Numbered from the stretch's first letter, positions 1 through 11,634 are shown. The stretch is 64,000 bases of DNA from Hygrophila difformis (GCA_030278955.1 JAOANR010000009.1:39146945-39210944), one strand, 5' to 3'. The notes: a model not told the origin generated them from the sequence alone. Made by a program: numbers and translations.

Positions 1-2077
1 TAAGCCCTCTATAATCGATGCATAATCGTAGACCTCCATCTTTCTTCTTAACGAATAAGACCGGGGCTCCCCATGGGGACGTGCTCGGCCTTATGTAGCC
101 CTTCTCTAGCAACTCCTCGAGTTGTTCCTTTAGCTCCTTCATTTCTAGCGGCGCCATACGGTAAGGAGCCTTTGAGACAGGCTCCGTTCCCGGGATAAGA
201 TCTATGGTGAATTCCAGATCTCTCTTAGACGGCATGCCGGGAACGTCTTCCGGAAATACATCCGGGTATTCTCTCACCACCGGAATGTTATCCACCTTGA
301 CCTCTTCGGCCTCAAGGTTGTGAATGTAGCATGCATATAACGCGTAACCCTTACGCATTAAGCTACATAGCTTCATGGCGTTAACTATCTTGGTAGACTT
401 CTTAGGGGGTTGGGAGTAAAAGATGACTCTCCTTCCCCTACTCTTTGACAACGTGATCTTTTGTTTTTGGCAATCGATCACGGCTTTATATTGGGTTAGC
501 CAATCCATCCCTAGTATGACGTCAAAATCCTGTAGTTCGAATTCTACCAAGTTCGCGAAAAACTCTACGTTCTTTATAACTATCGGAATTCCGTTATATC
601 GCTTAGAGCATGATACTACCTCTCCCGATGGAAGTTGAATCCCTAAGTTAATCAATTCGCACTTAGGTAGATCTAATTTAGGTAAGACTTTAGATGATAT
701 TATCGAACAACTAGCTCCTGAGTCAAACAGAACTCTAAGGGGTGTACTTAAGACATGGAACGTACCTCCCATTACGTCCCCCTGCATAGGCACATCTGCC
801 TCATTGATGACATTCAATCGCCCCATTGGACGTCCCGGGTTGCCTTGTTGATCCTGGTTCGGGTTCTGATTCTGTTGCTGGTTTGGATTCTGTAGGGGAC
901 GTTGATTCTGATTGAGATTCTGGTTTTGAGGGGGTCTATACCCCTGGTTGTTTCCATTCCGTCCATCTTGATTGCGAGGCTGAGTTGGCCCCGTGCCTAA
1001 GTCCTCCCTCTTGGTGATGTTTTCCAGTCGAGTGCGGCACTCGTTCGCCATGTGGCCGATGCGACCACACCTGTAGCAGGCGCCCTGTTGGGGGCACCCT
1101 CTGGCCAAATGAGGCCTGCCGCATCTGGGGCAAGGTGGTACCGGGTTACCCCGGAAAAGGGTTCTATCGTCATATCCTCTGTTGTTGTTTTGAGGGGGTC
1201 TGTTCAGATCTCCCCGAAAGTTGTTCCCTACAGCATTGTTACCGGAACGGTTGTCTCTACTCCTCTTATCCTGTCCCTGAGATCCTCGACTGGGTTCTCC
1301 GCTCACTTTCCTTTTTAGTTTTTGCACCCTTGCAACAGCTACCGCACGATCATACACCGATTGCAGGTCTGGGTATGGGACGCCAGTGATCACCTCTCGT
1401 GTAGTCAAGTTTAGCCCCATTTCAAATTTCTGTGCCTTCTTCGCATCTGTCGGCATGAGTCTCGGTGCAAAACGCACCAACTCCTTGAAACGGGTGTAAT
1501 ATTCCTGGACTGTTTGCCCTCCTTGCTTCAGAGATAAGAACTCCTCGTACATGGCTGACTTTGTGCTCATGGGATAAAAGCGATCCCTGATCAGACCCAT
1601 GAATTCTTCCCAAGAATAGGGTTCCTCGTCCTCGGCTAACTTATCTTGCATGGCACGCCACCAGTCATCCGCCTCCCCTCCGAGATAGTACGATGCCACA
1701 GGCACCTTCTCGCCAATTGGGCACTTCACCGCGTTTAGTAGCTTGTCGAATGTTCGGATCCATTCTTCAAGTTTAGCCGGGTCCTCTTCTCCGGCGTAGT
1801 TCGGCGGACGATATGAGTTCACCGTAGCTAAGTAGTTAATGCGGGCCTCGGGTGGAGGTACCGCAGCGGCCTGGCCTTGGTTCACATGCACGTTCCCTAT
1901 CGCAATGAGAACCTCTTCTAGAGTGCGTAGGCGCGCGTCCATGTTGTTTGGCATAGGGTTTGCCGGCTCCTCTTGAGCGTGTACCCCTTCGCCGGGTATA
2001 GGCATTTCTGGTTGCATAGGGGTTTCGTTGGTGTTTGGGGTAGTAGGCTGGGCGCGTGGTCTTCCTCTCGGTGCCAT
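1..2077 (-). CDS. gag-protease-RT polyprotein of chromovirus B, cut by window edge
   Basis: This is the Ty3/gypsy gag-pol polyprotein, read leftwards from the ATG at 2077 ([10 protein letters not shown]). All 692 codons to the window edge are open. In order: a gag capsid domain (about residues 90-270, with [11 protein letters not shown] and the tract [20 protein letters not shown]), then two zinc knuckles, [13 protein letters not shown] (about 315) and [14 protein letters not shown] (about 334). A Q/N/P-rich linker follows, then the aspartic protease with [11 protein letters not shown] (about 448). The start of reverse transcriptase ([23 protein letters not shown]) reaches base 1. The sequence is co-linear with element A at 50492-53343, where the same frame has several stops. 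Family features (double knuckle, linker, PBS type) fit the Del/Tekay chromoviruses; clade is inferred. It is the only long intact gag-pol frame in the window, so B is probably the youngest chromovirus here. Whether the rest of pol is intact cannot be seen. Confidence 0.93.
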   Translation of the reverse strand, partial: MAPRGRPRAQPTTPNTNETPMQPEMPIPGEGVHAQEEPANPMPNNMDARLRTLEEVLIAIGNVHVNQGQAAAVPPPEARINYLATVNSYRPPNYAGEEDPAKLEEWIRTFDKLLNAVKCPIGEKVPVASYYLGGEADDWWRAMQDKLAEDEEPYSWEEFMGLIRDRFYPMSTKSAMYEEFLSLKQGGQTVQEYYTRFKELVRFAPRLMPTDAKKAQKFEMGLNLTTREVITGVPYPDLQSVYDRAVAVARVQKLKRKVSGEPSRGSQGQDKRSRDNRSGNNAVGNNFRGDLNRPPQNNNRGYDDRTLFRGNPVPPCPRCGRPHLARGCPQQGACYRCGRIGHMANECRTRLENITKREDLGTGPTQPRNQDGRNGNNQGYRPPQNQNLNQNQRPLQNPNQQQNQNPNQDQQGNPGRPMGRLNVINEADVPMQGDVMGGTFHVLSTPLRVLFDSGASCSIISSKVLPKLDLPKCELINLGIQLPSGEVVSCSKRYNGIPIVIKNVEFFANLVEFELQDFDVILGMDWLTQYKAVIDCQKQKITLSKSRGRRVIFYSQPPKKSTKIVNAMKLCSLMRKGYALYACYIHNLEAEEVKVDNIPVVREYPDVFPEDVPGMPSKRDLEFTIDLIPGTEPVSKAPYRMAPLEMKELKEQLEELLEKGYIRPSTSPWGAPVLFVKKKDGGLRLCIDYRGL

Positions 2078-2267
2078 GCTGTTGCAAGAACAAGAGAGTT
2101 TAGATTCTTTTTGTTGAAGTATTATATAATGCTTATGAAATAATTTGACTAAATAAATGACAATATTAACATGTATCAGTCTGTTGGAACCTGTTAGTAT
2201 AGGTTGTTGGAGTTTAGCGTATTGTTTGTTGTTATTTGGGGTTGGTTCTACATGCTGTTTTGTTTTG

Positions 2268-2317
2268 TTTTTTTTTTTTTTCGTGAACAGTAACCTGTTC
2301 AGGTTTTTTTTTTTTTT
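2268..2317 (-). other. Leader hairpin flanked by homopolymer runs, element B
   Basis: Between gag and ORF0 the leader holds a perfect inverted repeat GAACAG-TAAC-CTGTTC (2285-2300) with 14-base T runs on both sides, which are A runs in the transcript. The same position in C, D and A has a hairpin of different sequence. The rest of 2078-2698 is AT-rich leader with two TTTAGGG-like units at 2339-2357 and no further coding signal. Confidence 0.6.
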
Positions 2318-2698
2318 AAACCCTAGGATCCAGGGTGTTGGGGTTAGGGTTTAGGGTTGGAGATACCCTTGTTTGATGACTATCTCTACATAATATATAT
2401 ATATATTTACATATTTATGTTATTTATTACTACTTGTGTTTTTGTTTAGTTGTTATCTATAGGTCATTGATTATTATTACGTTGTTCATTTGTTTGATCG
2501 GGTTTAACAAGGTATTCGAAGAGAAATAATTTAATTAAAATGTAAGGAATACTTTAAATATACTTGTATAAAATAAATGCTTGTAGATTTATTACTCAAG
2601 AGAAAATTTTTCAGTTGACTACAAGCATTCGTGACAGGAATGAAATAGTAGTGCTGGTACTAGTTTGGAAAAAAAAGAAGAACATAGATAGTAGTGCA

Positions 2699-3102
2699 TC
2701 AGTATGGAATCCTAAGTCTAGGGTGACTAGGCAGGTATTCCTCGATGGGATCGTCCTCGTCGCTGGATACGTCAATGGCAATGGGTGTCCCCACCGGACT
2801 CGGGCTCGGAGGAAATATGTCAGCCTCTAGGCCTAGCAGCTCAGCTCCTAAGTGTCCTATTTGCATCATCCGTTCGTTGTCCTTGTTTTGGAGTGTGACC
2901 ACTTGGGTTTGGAGTTCGGCGACTTGGGCTTTGAGTTGGGTTATTTCATGATGGTCAGCTTCCTTAAGATGTCTCAAATAGTCCACGTTATTCTTAGATG
3001 CCCCACTCGAGCCTTGAAGTGATTGATATGCTGTTGGGATTCGAGGTATGCGTTGGTCAGTTTCATCATCAGATTGGTCATGTTCGCGTTGGGTTCGGCC
3101 AT
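2699..3102 (-). pseudogene. ORF0 of chromovirus B, frameshifted
   Basis: Small ORF between the primer site and gag, with a shared start context (a CAT on the plus strand followed by CTAATGTCAACAAGG). From the ATG at 3102 it begins MAEPNANMTNLMMKL.NAYLESQQHIN, as in C. A frameshift near 3000 moves reading into the frame that gives LRHLKEADHHEITQLKAQV and a leucine/valine heptad coiled coil, ending with SSDEDDPIEEYLPSHP. The intact equivalent is at 53645-53980 in A. No known retroelement domain is recognised. The function is unknown; a coiled coil with an acidic tail suggests a protein-binding accessory factor, which is inference. Confidence 0.6.
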
Positions 3103-3543
3103 CTAATGTCAACAAGGAGGTTAGAGTTAGAGTAGGTTTCGAATAAAAGTCAGGATATGCAGGAATTTAAATCTATATGAATATGCACATGCAATCCCCC
3201 CAAAAATTAATTTTAATGTATTTTTAAATTTAATCATGGATTTAAAAAGTTGGGCCTCTATATTGACCAAAAATAATAATTTGGACTTAAGAAATAAAAG
3301 CATGGGTATTTGGGCCGAAATGGTTGGGCTTATAATAAATAATTATTGGGTCAAAATAGTTTAACCCCCTTTGGGCTCAAAATATTACACTAATTGGATA
3401 GGAAAATTTTTGGGCTCAAATTTTGGGCTAAAATCATAACACCAGTAGTCTTAAAAATAATAATGATAATAAATTTTAAAAAAATAATACTTAGTTCAAA
3501 ATATTTTTAAAATAATAATAATAGTAGCTTTAAAATATTCCGG

Positions 3544-3555
3544 ACTCTGATACCA
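3544..3555 (-). promoter_or_regulatory. Primer binding site, initiator-Met tRNA type (B)
   Basis: Read on the minus strand, TGGTATCAGAGT lies three bases inside the 5' LTR end and matches the 3' end of plant initiator tRNA-Met except at its last base. It fixes the 5' LTR boundary and the minus orientation of B. Confidence 0.8.
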
Positions 3556-3558
3556 ACT

Positions 3559-6051
3559 TGTAACACCCCGGATTTGATAACCCAGGCCGGGATGTCACCG
3601 CCACATCTCTCTAGCAAGACACGGATTCTCCGAGCTTGCCAAAGAGATGCAAGGCTATAGGTATTGCAAAAAGGTTTAAAAACAAGTCCGGAATCTATTT
3701 AAAAATAATATTAAGTATCATCCACACACAAAGTAGTAGTAATAATATATCGCAGCGGAAAAATGTAAAGTGGGCCGACATGGCCAAAACTCGGGATTTA
3801 CATGCCCGTTATGCAAGTATCGTAAAAGCAATAAAAACAATGTTTAAGTTTTCCATCCCCCAATGCATATGCTCATTCATTATCTTCATACTCTGAAAGG
3901 AAAAGAGAACAACAATTTTATCAGTATATAAAATACTGAGTAAGTCGATCCTAACACAGCAATAAAGGGATTCAATTAGATAATTTAAAATTTCACTCCT
4001 AACATGCATTCACAAAATTTAAAGGAAATAATATTTTAATTGTGTACTTGAACATGCATTTAATCCACAATAACAATTTAGTCACGATATGAAATTTAAA
4101 GACATAATTTAAATGCATAATTTAAAGACGTGCAAAAATAAATAAATACTTAAAAATATTAAATCTTTTATTTCCCCGTTACGTAACCATTTCTCAGTGT
4201 TTTGTATAGCCGGTGATCCGGCGGCCGCAGCCGTTTCGTAAGTATCTCGTTTAGCCGGTGATCCGGCGGCCGCAGCCGTATCTGCCATACCCAGTACCAC
4301 TCCGGAGCCTCGGGAAATCCATACGGACAACCCGAGAGAGTAGGCCATGTATCTCCCGCCGATTGGCGTAATATCTCATCAAATTCTCTCGTCCATTATA
4401 GGCCCGAAGAGAAAGGCTAGAGGGGCACCCTGCAGAGCAATCACCCTCCACCAAAGTATCTCATGTATCGTTTAGATTTAGCGTATCGGGGTTTTTCAAA
4501 AGTTTAGATGTATCGTATTTCAAATCTTTGATCGTTCGTTTCGAATTTTCAAAATCCTTCGATTTAAAAGTATCTTGGCGTCACAGTTTACGCCTTTTCG
4601 ATTTAAAAATTCAGTTTAAGTCCGAAAAATCTGAAAATTTCACAGTTTATGCAAAACACCCTAACAAACAACTTTTGTGTTTTAACTTTCTCGAAATAAG
4701 TTGAGGAAACATGTCAAAAATCAAGTTTAATACGGAAACAGTCTACTGTCCCAAAACAGATTTGTCACAGTTCGGGAAATTGCCTTTTTGACATATCAAA
4801 TAGACTCCAAAAATTCTGAAATATTAACCACATATACTAGACATGATTATCTACAACTTTCATTTAGATTGTAAAGATCAAATCGGACTACAAAATATAG
4901 AAATAGACTCACTAAGTTTGGACATGTTCATAGGCAGATTTCAAACACGTTTTGTCAAACAGTTTCTTTTCGATGCGATTTAAAATAGCAAACGTTAATG
5001 AAAATGTCTGAAATTTTTACAAAACCTAGATTTATGTGTTAGAATTAAAAGTCTAGTTTTGAGTTTCTCGGATTGAATCCTCGAAATATGAGTTTTAGGC
5101 CGATTACAGAAACTGCGCAAGTTGGGGTTTTTAATTTCGATTTTTACGTTTCGTTACATTACGCCTATACCGGACGCCCCTAAATCACCCGTATTGATAT
5201 GGAAGGCTCAACTTACAGTGATAGGGAGTTTTGGTCGTCCTAAGGTCGCTGACTCGTCTAAATTTGCTACGAACGGATCTCCTCAACGTCAAGCTTCCGA
5301 CTTTGGCCACGATTTCAAATCGGACGAAGAAATCCAATGTTAGATCGAGTTTTCGGGTTCAAAAACTTAAATAGAAATCTATGAATGACTTACCACAGTT
5401 TAGAACACTAGGGATCTTGTATTCCACGCCTCCTCCGTCGGTTTTCGTCGCCGGGAAGTGATCGGAAAGTCGTCGGGAAGTCACCGGAATGTGTTTTGGC
5501 TTTGGAGAGAGTTTGGGAGAGTGGAGGGAGATTTGTGACTGATGAAAAGGGTGGGGAGACAACCCTAGGTCGACCTTATTCACCTTCCCCGTCCAAAATC
5601 CACTTTCCAAAGTCGGGGGGTCGAAATATGGCAAGAAACCGCCGAAAACGCGCAACTTGCCAAAACCTGTGGAGCCACGCGGGGTTGGCGCGCCTTTTGG
5701 CCAAACCCCGCCCGGCCAGCGCGCGGCCCTCGCCTGGACTGCGGTCCGGGCGGGTCCGTGCGATCCGATCCGTCGGGTCTTTTTCTCCTCTCTTTCGGAC
5801 TTCTATCCTTCCACGTTTTCGCGCTCGATTTTCTGGGTCATTTTCGGATTATGCTTCTCATCATAAATTTATTCCGTCTCAATTCGATTTCATGCTTGAA
5901 ATCTTAAGACCGTCGGTTTTGGTCCGTCGGGTTCTAATTCGTCGTCCTTTAACTTCCGTGCATTTCCGCGTCTACGGGTTCTCGGAAACAAAACCTTCTC
6001 TCCTATTGGATTAATTCCTATTTTTATATTCTAAAATTTACGGGTATTACA
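3559..6051 (-). mobile_element. 5' LTR of chromovirus B (2493 bp)
   Basis: The LTR runs from TGTAACACCCCGG (3559) to CGGGTATTACA (6051), so it has TG...CA ends on either strand. The primer site abuts the left end. It contains a GC-rich block at about 5670-5790 in an otherwise AT-rich sequence, and a two-unit GCCGG hairpin cassette at 4207-4279. It is closely related to LTR H (60052-62430, opposite strand) and to solo LTR S. ORFs read inside it are non-coding noise. The right flank is AGATG; the partner target duplication lies beyond the left window edge. Confidence 0.88.
4207..4279 (-). repeat. Two-unit GCCGG hairpin minisatellite in LTR B
   Basis: Two copies of a 45-bp unit containing GCCGG-TGAT-CCGGC followed by GGCCGCAGCCG. 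The same cassette occurs about eight times in S, once in A and twice in H, at the equivalent place in each LTR. Confidence 0.8.
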
Positions 6052-6480
6052 AGATGGACGACTACATGCGTCGGCAGTTCCCGCCTCCCGATCAGTGATG
6101 TTTTCTCTCGTATTCGCATTTTCATTTAGGTTTTGCATACGACGTATTTTGTTTGGTTTCCTCCTTATGAGGATGTTTCTGCTGACTTGGATTCATCGTT
6201 TACATTTCCGTTGTGTTATTGCCTAGTTACGTGTTTGACATGCGTTAGTTGTTTGTTGCTTTTTAGAAACACGGTTTAATTGTTCTACCTTAGTTTATGG
6301 TTCGAGATGTTCTGGATTCATTGTTACCTCCTTATCGCATCTATATGTGTGTGGGTTGCCCGACAATACTTGCATCGTTGTGGGACTGAGCTGCTTCAAG
6401 GAAATTAGGTGAGATAATGTGATAAGGTTTACAGGGAAAAATTTTAAATGGATATATGTTAAATAAATAACTGCTTGTAA
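6052..6480. other. Unassigned segment between LTR B and leader of C
   Basis: Next to the LTR B end the plus strand reads ATGGACGACTACATGCGTCG and onward as MDDYMRRQFPPPDQ followed by TGA (6053-6097). This looks like the tail of a coding sequence truncated by the insertion of B, though it is too short to identify. The remaining bases resemble AT-rich untranslated sequence. The junction with the leader of C lies somewhere before the hairpin at 6499. Confidence 0.3.
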
Positions 6481-6488
6481 GGAAATTC

Positions 6489-6522
6489 TTTTTTTTTTAA
6501 CAGTAACCTGTTCGTTTTTTTT
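6489..6522 (-). other. Leader hairpin flanked by homopolymer runs, element C
   Basis: AACAG-TAAC-CTGTT (6499-6512) between T runs, followed by GGGTTTAGGG. It sits in the same place relative to ORF0 as the hairpin of B. Confidence 0.55.
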
Positions 6523-6829
6523 AAGGGTTTAGGGTTTTCAGGGTTTGGGGTTGGAGGTACCCTTGTTTAATTGTTACCTCTATAATATGTATTTATATTA
6601 TTTATTTATTTTCACTTTGTTCCTTTATTCGATGGAGTTTCATTAAAGTAATTTAATAAAATGTAAGGAACAATTTAGATGTCCTCGCATATAAGATAAA
6701 AGCTTGAAATTTTATTCCTCCAGATAAAAACTCTTATTGGTTACAAGCATTTGAAATGGAAATAGGAGTGCTGCTAATAGTACGGAAAGGGAAAGATACT
6801 ACTAATAGTGCGTAGCTGGATCACTAGAT

Positions 6830-7229
6830 CTAAAACGAATGGGTAGGCTCGTCCTTGATGGGATCATCCTCATCGCTCGATACATCGATGGGTATGGCGA
6901 CATTGGGGGCAGGCCCCGGGTTCTGAAGAACCGCCCCATCCACGTCATGGGCTAGGTTAGTCAATTCCCAGCCCAGGGTCTCTACTTGCTCCTCCAAGTC
7001 ATCACCCTTGTCTTGGAGCTGGGCCACTTGGGCTTGGAGCTGTGTGACTTGCTCCTGCAGCTGGGTTATGTGGTGATGGTCTGTCTCCCTAAGATGACCC
7101 ACATGGGCCAGGTTACCCTCCAACTATCCTACCCGCGTCTTGAAATAATTGATATGTTGTTGGGACTCGAGGTACGCATTCATCAGTTTTACCATCAGGT
7201 TGATCATGTTTGCATTTGGTTCGGGCATC
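6830..7229 (-). pseudogene. ORF0 of chromovirus C, one nonsense codon
   Basis: From the ATG at 7229 the frame gives MPEPNANMINLMVKL, NAYLESQQHINYFK, then a single TAG at 7124-7126. It continues in frame through NLAHVGHLRETDHHHITQL, a clear I/L/V heptad series, and ends with PIDVSSDEDDPIKDEP. Apart from the stop it is co-linear over 130 codons with the ORF0 copies of A, B and D, which argues that it is a real protein-coding gene of this retroelement family. Function unknown. Confidence 0.65.
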
Positions 7230-7599
7230 TAATGTCAACAAGGTAAGTTAGAGTTAGAATATGTTTTAGGCAAGATTTGTCATGCATGATTTTTTTTTTT
7301 TTTTTTTTTGCTGAACAGCCTATACAGGCTAGGAAAGTGAGTGCAAGTCCCCCTTTCCCCAATAAAAATTTTAATTTGTCCATGTATTTAAAATAAATCT
7401 ACTACATGGGTAAGAATAAAAGTTAGGCCTCTATAGCGGACCAAAAATTTAATATTTCCTTGGCTAAAATATTGGCTACGTAAAAATAAGCTTTTGGGCT
7501 AAAAATAATACTAGCAGTCAAAAATAATAAATTTAAAAATAATAATTGGTTTTAAAATAATGGTTTAAAATAATAGTAGTAGCTTTAAAAATTTTCCGG

Positions 7600-7611
7600 G
7601 CTCTGATACCA
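7600..7611 (-). promoter_or_regulatory. Primer binding site, initiator-Met tRNA type (C)
   Basis: The minus strand reads TGGTATCAGAGC next to the LTR end, a perfect match to the usual Met-tRNA primer site. A long T run with a short hairpin (AGCCT-ATAC-AGGCT) lies at 7290-7330, between ORF0 and this site. Confidence 0.88.
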
Positions 7612-7614
7612 ACT

Positions 7615-10348
7615 TGTAACACCCCGGATTTGATAACACAGGCCGGGATGTCACCACATATCCCTAGCAAGACACGGCTTCCCGAGCTCACTAAGGAAAT
7701 GCAAGGCTTATGGTTACGTAAAAGATTTAAAAACATTTCAACATTGAGTCCGCAAATTAATAATACTTGATTCAAAATACGGAAGTAAAAATCATCATGC
7801 GCGAAATAGAGTAAATGCAGCGGAAAAGTAATCACGGCCAACACGGCCAAATCTCGGGTTTAACAGACACGGTAAAACAGTAGTACGATGCAGAAATTAA
7901 AAATGTTCATAAATGTTTCCCCCCAAGTGCATGTGCATGCGTCACTCGACATACTCTGTAAAAGAAAAATGACAACGGTTTATCAGTATAAAAATATACA
8001 GAGTAAGTTAATCCCTAACTAAACAATTTAAGGGGTTACATGTGTCCAATTAAAAATTACACTTTTCATGCCTTAATTTAAACATCATAATTACTCGCAG
8101 CGGAAGAACATGATTAATTTATTCAAGACGAAAATGCATAATTAAAGGACTAAATTTTAAAGCGTAATTTAAAAGCATAATTTAAGAACGTAATTTAGAA
8201 GCATAATTTAAAACATGGTAAATAAGATTTAAGCATAATTAAACACTCACACAAGTCTTTTATATTTTATCCCGCAAACTAAGAAGAGGGCACCATACCG
8301 GGGAGATCACTAACGAGGCAATCTCAATCGTAGGACCACTAACGAGGCAGTCCAAATAAATGGGAGACCACTAACGAGGCAGTCTCAAAGATAGTAGGAC
8401 CACTAACGAGGCGATCCAAATAACACAGCGCACGAGATCACTAACGAGGCAATCTCAGATAGTAAGGAGACCACTAACGAGGCAGTCTCAAAGATAATGA
8501 TAGCATGAAGATCGGCTCAGCCTAGTGAATGGGATTTTTTGAAAGTTCGTATTTCAATGTTACCAAAATATTCGATATCGCGTTTCGTAGTTCGAGTTTC
8601 CTCAAGTTCAAAAAATCCGATTCGACGCAGTTTACGCCTTTCTTAATTAAAAATTCATCTTTAACCCAAAAATTCTGAAATTTACACAGTAGCTCAAAAA
8701 CACACATACGAACAACTTTCATGTTTTAAGTTTTCGGAAATAAGGTTTCGAAGTAAGTCAAATTCCGAGTTCTTTTGCAAAATATGATTTCTGTCCAAAA
8801 GACTAATTCCGACACAGTTAAATGCGACGCCAATTAAAAATTCATTTCAAAGCCAATTGGTCCGAAATTTTTACAGGATGTGCAAAACACCTTAGTGAAC
8901 AACTTTCATGTTTTAAGATTTTGGAAATAATGAATTTTAGATGTTCAAAAGTCGACCACAACACGCTGCATACGCGCGGACTCCAAAGTTGGTTTAGAAC
9001 AGTTTCTGAAAATCGTCCATTTGACATATCAAATGAACTCCAAAATTCATGAAATTTTATATGCATATTCTAGACACAATTATCTACAACTTTTGTTTTG
9101 AAATGCAAAGTTGAATCGATCTAAAAATGGGTGAAAAATATGCATGAAGTCAAGTCAATAAATCTGTCCAGATTTCAAACATTCGGTTTTGTCACAGAAA
9201 CTTTACAGTGCAATTTGGGATAGCAAATCTTTATGTCTATGGCTGAAATTTGGACACAAGGTAGATTAGAGTCTTATGAACAAAATCTATGTTGAAAAGT
9301 TTTTGGTTTGAATTCCCGACGGTCGCGTTTTAGGCGAGTTTATAAAATCGGACGAAAATAGGGTTTTTGAAAACCGATTTTTGTTACGTGTCTATATCTT
9401 AAGTTTTAAACGACAATAAACCACAAAAGTTGAAGAGTAAGGTCTTAACTTACTTAGTTAGAGAGTGGGGTCGTCGGAAGGGGTTTCCGGATGTCCTAAG
9501 GTCGCGACGAACGGCCAACTTCTCCGATCGCTTTTTGTTCGTCCCCCGACGTGAAATCGTAGTAAAAGAAAGGATGTTAGTTTTCGAGTTTTTAAGGTTT
9601 ATGGATGAACTAAACACTATACCATGACTTACCAAAGGTCTAGAAAGCAGAGGTTTCGTCCCGTTTGCCTCGTCGTCGCCGGAATACTCGCCGGAAAGTG
9701 GAGTCGAAGAGATTTTGGCTTGGAGAGGAAGAATAAGAGTGTAGGGACTTTTGTTTTCTGTGTAAATGGGGGTGAGGGCGTCCCTATCTGTTCTTAAGCC
9801 TTTCCCAAGGCTGGGATCCGTTTACCATCGAAGGGAATGTTAATTTAGGCAAGAAAATTGCCATGGAAGGAAAGTTTACACCTTCTGCACTTCTGGCGCG
9901 GTGGTGGCGCACACATAGAGCTTTGCCCGCGCGGAGCACGTGCAACCAGTCCTGGGGCGCGTTGCCTCCTTCCGCGCGGCGAGTGCGTGCTGGCCGGACC
10001 GGCCGGTTCGGCGGTCCGCGTGGTTCGTCGGGTCTTTTCTTTTCTCTATCGGTTTTCTACACTCTACGTGTTAGCTCGACTCCTCGGGTCGTTTCCGGTT
10101 CGAAATCTTTACCTTAAACTTGTTACGAGTTCGGGCTTAACGCTCGTAACATTTCCGTGCCCTAATTAGTCTAGTTAAATTAGTTCCAATTCCCCCTAAC
10201 GTTTTTGTGATTGATCTTGTGATTTATTTTGTGATTTAATTTGTGACTGAACTTAGAATTTAGTTCCAAGCTGCCTACGTACCCTGTGAAGGGATCAAAT
10301 CATGACGTAGTTCAAAACAATTTGAATTTGTTTTTCTCGGGTGTTACA
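7615..10348 (-). mobile_element. 5' LTR of chromovirus C (2734 bp)
   Basis: TGTAACACCCCGG at 7615 to CGGGTGTTACA at 10348. It is close in sequence to LTR D over its full length, including the hairpin array near 8300 and the GC-rich block at about 9890-10030. It is inserted in the leader of D (right flank ATAAC). The rest of C beyond its leader is missing because B or another element lies to the left. No supported coding sequence. Confidence 0.88.
8303..8489 (-). repeat. Six-unit hairpin array with co-varying stems, LTR C
   Basis: Six units share the loop CACTAACGAGGC but alternate in stems: GAGAT/ATCTC (8303, 8434), GGAC/GTCC (8333), GAGAC/GTCTC (8364, 8467), and a weakened GGA/TCC (8397). 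Substitutions on one arm are matched on the other. The array lies about 690 bp from the LTR end that faces the primer site, probably in U5 of the transcript. Confidence 0.85.
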
Positions 10349-10766
10349 ATAACCATGCGAGCACAAAGAAGGTTTAGAGTTCTGGGGATTTGATAGAGTG
10401 TAGGGAGAAAGTGATTTACTGAATCGAGTGATGCCTACTGAGAGTTGGGTAGGGTTTGTATTTATTCAGTTGCTTACGTTAAGGGTTTAAGGGTCGAAAC
10501 GTTTAGACCCCAGGTTTCTAGGGTTTAGGGTTCGAGGTACCTTATTGATTCGTTATGCATATATAGATATGTTGTTCGTTTATTGTTGTCTTGTCTCCTT
10601 GGTTGGTTGAGTTTTTAATAAAATATGAAGATTGTGTATAAAGTAGTGGTTGCGAATTTATTGCTTAATAGGGAACTTTATTCAGTACAAGCGATAGGAA
10701 TCAAAATACTGAGAACAGTTCGGGAAAATGGAAAAGAGAACACTAGGAATAATGTATCAATAATCC
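10349..10766 (-). other. Leader remnant of chromovirus D
   Basis: AT-rich leader sequence cut at 10348/10349 by LTR C. An imperfect inverted repeat GGGTCGAAACGTTTAGACCC (10491-10510) sits just before two TTTAGGG-like units, the same place where B and C have their hairpins. No gag is recognisable. Confidence 0.55.
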
Positions 10767-11293
10767 CTAAGCCTGGGGAGGGTAGGTGGTCGGATCCTCC
10801 ATGGGGTCATCCTCGTCACTCGAATCCTCGATGGTGCCCGTGCCAAGGGGCCCATGGAACACTGGGCTTGCTGGCCAATCGGGCCCAGCAGTAGGAGCAG
10901 GATCGACGGCGGCAACTGGCGTAGGGGCGGCTGCCGGGACAGCGACAGGATCAGCAACAGGGCTAGCTACAGGAGGAGCTTCCGGGCTAAGAGGGGCATG
11001 TGGGAGCAAGATATCCTTTAGGTTAAGCAGTTCATTTCCCAAGATCCCTGCTTGAGTCTCTATGCCGTCAATCTGGGTTCGGAGCTCAGTCTCGCGGGTC
11101 TGGAGTTCGTTGATTTGAATTTGGAGTTGGGTCAGATCTTGATACCCTGCTTCCCCAGGTTAGTCAAGTGGCCCAGGTTAGCCTCCATTTGCTCTACCCT
11201 TAGCCTGAAGTTGTTCACGTTTTGAGGGGTTTCGAGGTATGCTTCGATCAACCTCATTAGAAGGTTGATTATGTTCACGTTTGGTGCGGCCAT
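10767..11293 (-). pseudogene. ORF0 of chromovirus D, frameshifted
   Basis: From the ATG at 11293: MAAPNVNIINLLMRL, EAYLETPQNVNNF and LRVEQMEANLGHL, then a frame change near 11140. The other frame reads the coiled-coil part and an Ala/Pro/Val-rich insert (PVADPVAVPAAAPTPVAA) absent from the other copies, then EDSSDEDDPMEDPTTYPPQA. The acidic end matches A, B and C. It is longer than the others because of the A/P-rich insert. Confidence 0.55.
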
Positions 11294-11634
11294 CTAATAT
11301 TAACAAGGTAGGTTAGAGTTAGAATATGTTTTAGACGGGATTAGATAGGAATTTAAATCTACATGCATTATGCAAGTGCAAGTTCCCTCCCCAATTAAAA
11401 AATTTAATTCATCCATGTATTTAAAATAAATCTACTACATGGGTAGGAATAAAAGTTGGGCCTCTAAAGTGGACCAAAATTTAATATTTCTTTGGCTAAG
11501 ATATTGGGCTACGTAGAAATAAGCTTTTGGGCTAAAAAAAATAATACTAGTAGTCAAAAATAATAAATTTAAAAATAATACTTGGTTTTAAAATAATGGT
11601 TTAAAATATTAGTAGTAGCTTTAAAATTTTCCGG

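Noticed and set aside
2335..2360. TTTAGGG-like units (also near 6524 and 10518) as interstitial telomere repeats
   Set aside because: Only two units each, at the same place in the leaders of B, C and D; they are part of the element sequence.
7290..7313. Long T runs as RNA polymerase III terminators of a small RNA gene
   Set aside because: No A and B box promoter found upstream; the runs belong to retroelement leaders.
8303..8489. Hairpin array in LTR C as a CRISPR array
   Set aside because: Repeat and spacer structure is wrong (stems vary, loop is constant), the context is a plant LTR and there are no cas genes.
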